Shown here: positions 43,598-49,981 of the stretch, in pieces
Numbering within the stretch: the stretch's first letter is position 1
Layout: every line of letters begins with the position of its first letter
Source: Chloroflexota bacterium
GTDB lineage: Bacteria; Chloroflexota; Dehalococcoidia; Lucifugimonadales; UBA3495
Direction: 5' to 3'
DNA length: 64,000 nucleotides
NCBI GenBank assembly: GCA_028875055.1
Contig: JAPPGG010000049.1
Location: 1-64,000, forward strand
Position numbers and translations under genes: made by a program
Notes under the pieces: model-generated
What the model saw: the letters and a program-made list of their open reading frames with translations, nothing else
What the model was told of the DNA's origin: nothing
Database searches by the model: none

Positions 43598-44437
43598 ATG
43601 ACTACGCAGGTACAACCTCAAAGCAAAACAGTATCCGCCAACGGGCACACCCTGCATTACCTGGACTGGGGGAACGTGGGCAAGCCCGTGGCGCTGCTGG
43701 TCCACGGGCTGCGGGGCCACGCTCATTCCTGGGACGATGTGTCCGCCGCCCTTTGCGAAGACTTCCAGGTGCTGGCCCTGGACCAGCGGGGCCGGGGCGA
43801 CAGCGACTGGGCGAAGGACGGCGACTACACCACCGGCGCATACGTGGCCGACCTGGCCGGCTTTGTGGATGCCCTGGGCCTGGACAAGTTTGTCCTGGTT
43901 GGCCACTCAATGGGTGGCCGCAACAGCATGGCCTACGCCGGCCAGAATCCCGGTAAGCTGGAGAAACTGGTAATAGTTGATGTGGGGCCCGTTCTGGACA
44001 GCCGGGGCAGCAACCGCATTTCCGAGGAAATCCGCAACGTGCCGGAGGAGTTCGACTCTTTCGAGGACGTGTTCAACTACCAGAACGCCCAGAACCGCTT
44101 TGCTTCGGAGGAGGTAATGCGGCGGCGGGTGCAGTACTCCACCAGGGAACTGCCCAACGGCAAGATTGGGTGGAAGTATGACATCCTGATCCGGGAGCAG
44201 CGCCGGAATAATACGGTCCCCCCGGCCGATGACCTGTGGCCATCCCTGCCCAAAATCGACTGTCCCAGCCTGGTCGTCCGGGGCGCGGAGACCGACCTGC
44301 TGGCTTCGGACACGGCCCAGCAAATGCTGGAAACCATACCGAACTCCCAGCTGGTGGAAATTCCCCAGGCCGGCCACATGGTGTTTGAGGACAATCCGGC
44401 CGACTTCATAACCGCAGTGAAGGAATTCCTGGGTTAG
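43598..44437 (+). CDS. Alpha/beta hydrolase
   Basis: This 279-aa hydrolase has the oxyanion motif LLVHGLRGHAHSWDD, the nucleophile Ser in LVGHSMGGRNSM, the Asp in VRGAETDLLA and the His in IPQAGHMVFEDNP. The Ser nucleophile distinguishes it from the dehalogenase-like protein at 17197. The substrate is unknown; ester, C-C bond or lactone hydrolysis are possible. GGAGGT lies 7 nt before ATG 43598. Confidence 0.9.
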   Translation: MTTQVQPQSKTVSANGHTLHYLDWGNVGKPVALLVHGLRGHAHSWDDVSAALCEDFQVLALDQRGRGDSDWAKDGDYTTGAYVADLAGFVDALGLDKFVLVGHSMGGRNSMAYAGQNPGKLEKLVIVDVGPVLDSRGSNRISEEIRNVPEEFDSFEDVFNYQNAQNRFASEEVMRRRVQYSTRELPNGKIGWKYDILIREQRRNNTVPPADDLWPSLPKIDCPSLVVRGAETDLLASDTAQQMLETIPNSQLVEIPQAGHMVFEDNPADFITAVKEFLG

Positions 44438-44476
44438 GTACTGTCGCGTTTCCACTGATTTCAGAAGTTCCAGGAA

Positions 44477-44511
44477 CGACAGGGGCGGGTTTGAAACCCG
44501 CCCCTGTGTCG
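44477..44511. repeat. Long palindrome (GGGGCGGGTTT repeat type)
   Basis: Perfect 14-bp arms ACAGGGGCGGGTTT (44479-44492) and its complement (44494-44507) flank one base, with CG pairs further out. There is no T tract. It resembles dispersed palindromic repeats and may also weaken read-through from the hydrolase gene. Confidence 0.75.
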
Positions 44512-44604
44512 TATGGGCTTATTATTTCCGGCATAGATAACAGGTAATGAAAGCCTAACGGCGAATTTCCATAGCTTGACAAGGTTACTGGCAAGAACAG
44601 GTAC

Positions 44605-44642
44605 AATAGAGGAGAGCGAAATACTCTCCTCTATTTCTTTCT
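44605..44642 (+). terminator. Terminator or attenuator directly before ppcA
   Basis: AATAGAGGAGAG (44605-44616) pairs perfectly with CTCTCCTCTATT (44624-44635) around a 7-nt loop, followed by a pyrimidine-rich TCTTTCTC tail. It ends about 20 bp before the ppcA start, so it could terminate upstream transcripts or act as an attenuator in the ppcA leader. A TTGACA at 44576-44581 with TACAAT at 44602-44607 lies over it with a long 20-bp spacer. Confidence 0.7.
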
Positions 44643-44663
44643 CTGCCGCCATCGAGGTACACC

Positions 44664-46145
44664 ATGTTATTTGTCCCCAAGGTGATGAGCACCCAGCATC
44701 CGGACAACGCCACCCCTTCGCCCTTTGCCGACGAATCCGGAGTAATTCGGGGCGACGGCGAAGTGCAGGAGGCCGCTGATATTTTTTCCCTGGGCTGCAA
44801 CGAACAGATGTGGGACTCGGAGGGCAAGGACGCCGACAACCAGGTGGTCCGGAAGCTGCTGACGGGCTACCCCGACTTTTTCCAAAGCCAGCGCAGGCTG
44901 GGGAAGGATGTTGTCCTGACCCTGCGGGTGCCCAATCCCGGCATTGAGAGAGACATGCGCAAGTCCATGGTGGAAGCGCTGCAGAGCGTGCCATCGGCGT
45001 GGGACATGGCCCGCAACTTTTACGGGGATGGCACCGACGAGACAGCTCCCATCCAGGAAGTGATCCTGCCCTTTACCACCTCGGCCGAGGAGCTTGCGCT
45101 GGTGGAAGCCTATTACCGGCATGTCATTGTCGGCCAGGAAGCGCATACGCTGCTGGGGGAACGGCTGGTTAAGGACTGGGTAGGCGAATTCTACCCAAAG
45201 CAGCTGCGGGTTATCCCCCTTATCGAGGACATGGAGCACCTCTTTTATTGCGATCTCATCGTGGAGGAGTATCTGAGGGGACGAGATCTGCCGGCCCAGC
45301 GGGTATTCCTGGCCCGCAGCGACCCGGCCCTGAACTACGGCATTGTGGGGGCCGAACTGGTGCTGAAGGTGGGGCTGGCGCGCCTGTATGACCTGGAAAG
45401 GCGGCTGGGCATACCTCTATATCCCATAATCGGGGCCGGTTCGGTGCCCTTCCGGGGCCACCTGACGCCTATAAACATTGAGCGCGCCCTGACCGAATAC
45501 CCGAGCGCCCACACCTTCACCGTCCAGTCCGCGTTCAAATACGACTACGACAAGGATACGGTTCGCGACGGGATCGCCCAGTTGCGTGCCCACGAGCGCA
45601 GGGAACCGGCGCCAATTGACCAGGACCGGGCCCGCGCCATAATTGACAAGACGACGGCCGAGTACCAGAACCAGGTGCGGCGGCTGATCACCATTATCAG
45701 CGCCGCTTCCCGCTACGTGCCACGCCGTCGTGACCGCAAGCTTCACGTCGGCCTCTTCGGCTATGGCCGCACCCTGGATGGAGTGGGAGACGAGGTTACG
45801 CTGCCCCGGGCCATTGGCTTTGCCGCGTCCATGTATTCCATAGGCATACCGCCGGAACTGCTGGGGCTGACCGCCCTCGACCAGGACGACCTGGCCTTCC
45901 TCCGGGAGGTCTATCCCAGCCTGGACGGGGACCTGCGAGCGGCCCTGAGGTACACCAACGAGCGGCACGTCAAGGAACTGCTGGGAGACGAATACCTGGC
46001 CCTGGTGGGCAAGTTTGCCGGCGAGATAGACCGGGTCCACGAAGGCCTGACCAGCGCCATCCGGGCGGGGATGGACACCCATACCCATGTGAATATTTCC
46101 CAGTATGTGGGGGAGGCGGGCCAGCTGCGGAAGTTCCTGGGGTAG
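44664..46145 (+). CDS. ppcA: Archaeal-type phosphoenolpyruvate carboxylase
   Basis: The enzyme carboxylates PEP to oxaloacetate for anaplerosis or CO2 fixation. The 493-aa length and motifs (MSTQHPDNATPSPF at the start, VRGDG-like IRGDGEVQEAADIFSLGC, RSDPALNYG, TVQSAFKYDY) match the short archaeal-type PEPC rather than the roughly 900-aa bacterial enzyme. Most archaeal-type enzymes are not regulated by acetyl-CoA. GAGGT lies 9 nt before ATG 44664. It is monocistronic behind a hairpin. Confidence 0.93.
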   Translation: MLFVPKVMSTQHPDNATPSPFADESGVIRGDGEVQEAADIFSLGCNEQMWDSEGKDADNQVVRKLLTGYPDFFQSQRRLGKDVVLTLRVPNPGIERDMRKSMVEALQSVPSAWDMARNFYGDGTDETAPIQEVILPFTTSAEELALVEAYYRHVIVGQEAHTLLGERLVKDWVGEFYPKQLRVIPLIEDMEHLFYCDLIVEEYLRGRDLPAQRVFLARSDPALNYGIVGAELVLKVGLARLYDLERRLGIPLYPIIGAGSVPFRGHLTPINIERALTEYPSAHTFTVQSAFKYDYDKDTVRDGIAQLRAHERREPAPIDQDRARAIIDKTTAEYQNQVRRLITIISAASRYVPRRRDRKLHVGLFGYGRTLDGVGDEVTLPRAIGFAASMYSIGIPPELLGLTALDQDDLAFLREVYPSLDGDLRAALRYTNERHVKELLGDEYLALVGKFAGEIDRVHEGLTSAIRAGMDTHTHVNISQYVGEAGQLRKFLG

Positions 46146-46236
46146 GACGCCGAGGCTGATAAGTCACCCGGCCCGTCCCTGGGGTTTGCATACCTTCCCC
46201 GAACCAGGGCCCGCATTTGGGGCCGGAACCTGATGT

Positions 46237-46244
46237 GCTATCAT
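46237..46244 (+). promoter_or_regulatory. Extended -10 promoter of flavin monooxygenase and selenoprotein candidate
   Basis: TGCTATCAT, hexamer 46239-46244, lies 41 bp before the monooxygenase start and could drive it together with the next gene. Confidence 0.45.
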
Positions 46245-46285
46245 TCGCAAAACCCGGACCTTCAAACCTGCTGCGGGAGAGCGCC

Positions 46286-47512
46286 ATGAAAGTCTCCTTC
46301 TTCCATTTGATGCCCTATCAGCATTTGCCCCAGGACTTTGAGTCGAAGCACCACAGCGCATGGGTGGACCTGCCTAACGAGAACTTCGACCCCGAACTGG
46401 GTCAGCAGCACTACACCGACTACCTGGAAGAGCTGCAATTCGCCGACAAAATGGGCTTTGACGGGGTGTGCGTCAACGAGCATCACAACAACGCCTACGG
46501 CATAATGCCCTCGCCCAATCTGATTGCCTCGGTCCTTTCCCGCTCCACCTCCCGGGCCGCCCTGGTGGTGCTGGGCAACAGCCTGGCCCTGTACCAACCG
46601 CCGCTGCGGGTGGCCGAAGAGATGGCCATGCTGGACCTGATGAGCGGCGGTCGCCTGGTTGCCGGCTTCCCCGTGGGCACCTCCATGGACACCACCTTTT
46701 CCTACGGCCAGGTTCCGGTGACCTTGCGGGAGAAGCACACCGAGGCCCACGACCTGATTATGAAAGCCTGGTCGGAGCGGGAGCCCTTCATCTTCAACGG
46801 CAAGTACAACAAACTGCGGTACGTCAGCATCTGGCCCCGACCCCTGCAGCAGCCCCACCCGCCGGTGTGGATCCCCGGCAGCGGCAGCCTGGAGACCTGG
46901 GACTGGGTCCTGGACCGGGACTACGTTTATTGCTACCTGAGCTACTTTGGCTACCTGCGGGGCAAGCGGGTGGTGGATGGGTTCTGGCATCGAGTGGCCG
47001 AGCGGGGCGTTGACGACAACCCGTACCGGCTTGGCTTCCTGCAACTGATCTGCGTTTCCGAGACCGACGAGTCGGCCAAGGAGGAGTACCAGGACCACGT
47101 CAAGTATTTCTATCAGAAGATGCTGCGCATTCACGCTCCCTTTGCGGAGGCCCCGGGCTACCGCTCTATCGCGTCGGTACGGGAGTCGGTGCGGCCCCAG
47201 ATTGGCGAGGAGGCGCAGAAGGCGGCAGGGGAACTGGAGTGGGAGGACTTCGTTGAGCAGGGCCACGTGATAGCCGGCAGCGCGGAAACCGTCCGACGGA
47301 AGCTCACAGAAGCCATTGAAATGCTGCGGGTGGGACACCTGATGTGCCTGCTCCACATCGGGACGATGCCCAAAGAACTGACCCTGAAGAACACGGAACT
47401 CTTCGCCAAAGAGGTAATGCCTTACATCAAGGACATCTGGAGCGATTACGAAGACCCCTGGTGGCCCGAGGGCGTGGCCCAGGATGCGGTGCCCGCAGCC
47501 GCCGACGATTAA
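46286..47512 (+). CDS. LLM class flavin-dependent oxidoreductase
   Basis: This 408-aa luciferase-like monooxygenase has a TIM barrel that binds FMN or F420: GFDGVCVNEHHNNAYG, LGNSLALYQPPLRVAEEMAMLDLMSGGR, FPVGTSMD and PVWIPGSGS. The substrate is unknown. GAGAG lies just before ATG 46286. The selenoprotein candidate follows after 31 bp, so they are probably cotranscribed. A peroxide-reducing partner would suit a flavin oxygenase (inference). Confidence 0.88.
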   Translation: MKVSFFHLMPYQHLPQDFESKHHSAWVDLPNENFDPELGQQHYTDYLEELQFADKMGFDGVCVNEHHNNAYGIMPSPNLIASVLSRSTSRAALVVLGNSLALYQPPLRVAEEMAMLDLMSGGRLVAGFPVGTSMDTTFSYGQVPVTLREKHTEAHDLIMKAWSEREPFIFNGKYNKLRYVSIWPRPLQQPHPPVWIPGSGSLETWDWVLDRDYVYCYLSYFGYLRGKRVVDGFWHRVAERGVDDNPYRLGFLQLICVSETDESAKEEYQDHVKYFYQKMLRIHAPFAEAPGYRSIASVRESVRPQIGEEAQKAAGELEWEDFVEQGHVIAGSAETVRRKLTEAIEMLRVGHLMCLLHIGTMPKELTLKNTELFAKEVMPYIKDIWSDYEDPWWPEGVAQDAVPAAADD

Positions 47513-47543
47513 AGCCAAGGCAAACCCCAAAGGAGGCAAAGCC

Positions 47544-48044
47544 ATGGACAAACTGCAACAGGGAGACCGGTTTCCGTCAATGACGTTTAATACCGTGGAC
47601 GGCCAGCAGATTCGCATACCCGAGGACATGACCGGCCGATACGCGGCGGTGCTGTTCTACCGGGGCCACTGGTGACCCTACTGCATGCGGCAGTTGGCCG
47701 CGTGGGAAGAGAAGAAGGCCGAACTGGAGGGACTGGAAGCCTCCATTTACGCCGTAAGCACCGACAACTTGGAGCAGGCCACCGAGGTGGCGGGCAAGGG
47801 CCTGAGCTTCCCCGTCGCGTACGGGGCCACCAAAGAGGACGGCGACAAGATCGGCGCCTGGTGGTCGGAGGACCACGACGGCTACATACAGCCATCGGAG
47901 TTTCTGCTGGGTCGGGGCGGGGTGGTGCTGGGCGCCATGTACGCCTCCGGGCCGGTGGGGCGCATGGGAGCCGACGAGGCAGTGCGGGCCATCACCAACC
48001 GGGAGCGGCGTCGGCTGGAGCAGGAATCCCAGCAAGGCAGCTGA
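47544..48044 (+). CDS. Selenocysteine-containing peroxiredoxin/thioredoxin-like protein (candidate)
   Basis: Read through one in-frame TGA (47673-47675), the frame encodes 166 residues of an AhpC/TSA-like thioredoxin fold. The usual motif YRGxWCPYC appears as FYRGHW-U-PYC, with U at residue 44 and the second Cys at 47. AAAGGAGG precedes ATG 47544, and the reading frame is intact and protein-like on both sides. An 8-bp stem with an AGTTG loop lies 16 nt after TGA. TGA is a normal stop in other genes here (proC, yggT, tatD), so general recoding is excluded. The alternatives are a nonsense mutation or sequencing error. Selenocysteine would make this a thiol peroxidase or disulfide reductase. No selA, selB, selC or selD is in the window. 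A terminator follows at 48074. Confidence 0.8.
47684..47704 (+). promoter_or_regulatory. Putative bacterial SECIS element
   Basis: CATGCGGC (47684-47691) pairs with GCCGCGTG (47697-47704) through 8 bp with one U-G pair, around the loop AGTTG (47692-47696). The apical loop begins 16 nt after TGA and has a G within its first two bases, as in bacterial SECIS elements bound by SelB. Confidence 0.7.
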
Positions 48045-48073
48045 GGCGGGCCGCTTTGCAGCATCAGACTTTC

Positions 48074-48100
48074 AAGCCCCCGGCAATTGCCCGGGGGCTT
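48074..48100 (+). terminator. Hairpin terminator after the selenoprotein candidate
   Basis: AAGCCCCCGG (48074-48083) pairs perfectly with CCGGGGGCTT (48091-48100). The tail is only TT, so it may be a moderate terminator. Confidence 0.65.
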
Positions 48101-48226
48101 GCCGGTTACCCAGCGATAATTCTCCGGATTGCAGACATTTGACAGGGGCATTTTTCGGTCACGTCGAATAAAATGGCTGGCGAGCAGGATATCTCGCGTG
48201 CCGCACCCAACATTCAGGAGCAAATG

Positions 48227-48715
48227 ATGACTACCGTATCTCCTATTCCACCGGGATTTCGCACTGTAACTCCCCACATGACCATCAAGAACGCCGGAGA
48301 GGCCATGGACTTTTACGTCAAGGCCTTTGGGGCGGTGGAGATTTCCCGGTTTGAAATGCCGGGTATGGGCCTGCTGGCCCACGGCCTGCTGCAGGTTGGG
48401 GATTCCTTCGTAATGGTGGCCGATGAGATGCCGCCGGAGTTTTGCGCCGACGCCCTGTCGCCCGCCACCGCCAAGGGCACGACGGTCGCACTGCATGTTT
48501 ACACCGAAGACGTGGACGGTATGTACCAGCGGGCGCTGGCGGCCGGCTGCGAGACTGTGATGGAGCCGATGGACGCCTTCTGGGGCGACCGCTACGGTAT
48601 GGTGCGGGACCCTTACGGCCATCACTGGGGCCTGGCCACCCACATCAGGGACTTGACGCCCCAGGAGATGGCCGAAGCCGCCGCCGCGGAGTTTTCGGGT
48701 ATGCCGGGGAACTAA
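48227..48715 (+). CDS. VOC family protein (PhnB/glyoxalase-like)
   Basis: This 162-aa protein of the PhnB-like VOC branch begins VTPHMTIKNAGEAMDFYVKAFGA and ends with WGDRYGMVRDPYGHHWGLATH, plus a helical tail (TPQEMAEAAAAEF). The substrate is not known. AGGAG is 6 nt before ATG 48227, one codon after another ATG that is too close. Confidence 0.85.
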   Translation: MTTVSPIPPGFRTVTPHMTIKNAGEAMDFYVKAFGAVEISRFEMPGMGLLAHGLLQVGDSFVMVADEMPPEFCADALSPATAKGTTVALHVYTEDVDGMYQRALAAGCETVMEPMDAFWGDRYGMVRDPYGHHWGLATHIRDLTPQEMAEAAAAEFSGMPGN

Positions 48716-48731
48716 GAAACCTCTGAATAAG

Positions 48732-48830
48732 TCCCCTCTCCCCCGGCGGGAGGGGGTCAGAGTGAGGGGGATGGGACGTTGGCAAGCCATCACCCCCATC
48801 CTAACCTTCCCCCATCAAGAGGAAAGGGAT
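48732..48830. repeat. REP-type inverted repeat (CCCTCTCCC...GTGAGGG family)
   Basis: Two related arms of about 40 bp in inverted orientation (48732-48772 and 48789-48830) each contain a small hairpin of the CCCCTCTCCC...GGGAGGGGG type, then a GTGAGGG-like end. This is a widely dispersed non-coding repeat; the same family appears once inside fdhA at 52132-52174. Confidence 0.7.
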
Positions 48831-48891
48831 TCTATTACCCACCCCAACCTGCCATTGGGGAAAATCCTTGGATAAAAGGAGGGGACCGGAA

Positions 48892-49560
48892 ATGAACCTG
48901 CTGTCCACCAACAAACTTGGCGCCATTTCCCTGGTAGTCGGGCCAGCCTTGGCCTTCATCATGTTCCTCATCCAGCCCGGCGGCCTTTTAATCGACTCTA
49001 CACCCGGGTCTGACAGCGTGGGTCTCATCGGGGTGTGGCAGGCCAATGCCGTCATGGTCAAGATCACCTCCGGTTTTGTCATGCTGGGACTGGCCCTCAT
49101 GGCATTCGGCCTTTACGAGGTGCATGTCGCTCACCGGGGAAGTCGCGGTGACGGGCTGAACATGGCCGGCCTGGCGTTGATCTCCGTAGGGGTCATAGCG
49201 TGGTTAGGGGTGCAGTCCCTGACGATTACGCTGGCCAGCACCTTTCCTCCGCAGGAAGCCTGGATGCCCGTTTACGCTATCCGAACTTCCCTGCTGTTGA
49301 CCGGCGGGGTGGCAGTAGGCCTGGGTATCCTGCTGTTTGCCCTCAGCGTTCTTATCGATACCCGGGGTATCGTGTTCACAATTTTGACCTGGCTGGCAGC
49401 CCTGGCCGGCCTAGTTGGAATGGCGGAATGGATCGTGGCCATCTTCAACGCCGACGCCATGGATTCGGCAACCACCGTGGCCCGCAGTATGTACATCGTC
49501 TATGTAGTATGGCTGATTACCCTGGGGGTGCGGCTGGCGAGGGAAGAGGAAGCGGAGTGA
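48892..49560 (+). CDS. Integral membrane protein of unknown function
   Basis: The 222-aa product has about six hydrophobic segments (first about residues 10-32, last about 195-215) and a charged C-terminus (RLAREEEAE). No family is recognised. AAAGGAGGGG lies before ATG 48892. It ends 17 bp before the convergent TIR gene. Confidence 0.65.
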   Translation: MNLLSTNKLGAISLVVGPALAFIMFLIQPGGLLIDSTPGSDSVGLIGVWQANAVMVKITSGFVMLGLALMAFGLYEVHVAHRGSRGDGLNMAGLALISVGVIAWLGVQSLTITLASTFPPQEAWMPVYAIRTSLLLTGGVAVGLGILLFALSVLIDTRGIVFTILTWLAALAGLVGMAEWIVAIFNADAMDSATTVARSMYIVYVVWLITLGVRLAREEEAE

Positions 49561-49577
49561 CGCGCTTTCGCCCTGGT

Positions 49578-49973
49578 TCAACGGGCTTCGCGCACTCGTC
49601 CCAGCAGCCTATCGGCCGCCGCGCCATTTCCCAGGCCGACTAAATCAACGTACTCCACCCCCGGCAGCGTGCCCTCTACATCACACTGCCGGACCCGCAC
49701 GGGAACAAGGATGCCCAGGGCGCCGGTGGGGTCCTGGGCGTGGGCGGCCTGCCACTCGGGCCGGTCAAGATTTTCGGCAAGGAAATCGGGGGAAAGGACG
49801 GCAATGGTGGCGTCGGCCACAGCGCTGACGGCGAACATCTCCAGGATCATGCTGGAGCGGGCCCAGTAGTCGTAGGACTGCAGCTCAACCGTGTATCCGG
49901 CTTCCTGGATTCGCTCGCCGATCCACTCGGCCCATTTCTGGTCGGCGGCGTGGTAGGCAACAAAATAGTCCAA
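49578..49973 (-). CDS. Stand-alone TIR domain protein
   Basis: The 131-aa product is a nearly complete TIR domain: YFVAYHAADQKWAEWIGERIQEAGYTVELQ, then IAVLSPDFLAENL, PEWQAAHAQDPTGALGILVPVRV and VEYVDLVGL. It resembles the TIR modules found at the N-terminus of STAND/TPR proteins, in which many are NAD-degrading effectors or signalling domains. Here it has no sensor or partner domain. The Glu in PEW is a candidate catalytic residue, but activity is not proven. It is only 8 bp after fdhA on the same strand and starts at TTG. Confidence 0.75.
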   Translation of the reverse strand: MDYFVAYHAADQKWAEWIGERIQEAGYTVELQSYDYWARSSMILEMFAVSAVADATIAVLSPDFLAENLDRPEWQAAHAQDPTGALGILVPVRVRQCDVEGTLPGVEYVDLVGLGNGAAADRLLGRVREAR

Positions 49974-49981
49974 ACCTGCCG

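Noticed and set aside
47685-48044. Separate short gene starting at ATG 47685
   Set aside because: It has no Shine-Dalgarno and begins in the middle of the thioredoxin fold; it is better read as the continuation of the upstream frame through TGA.
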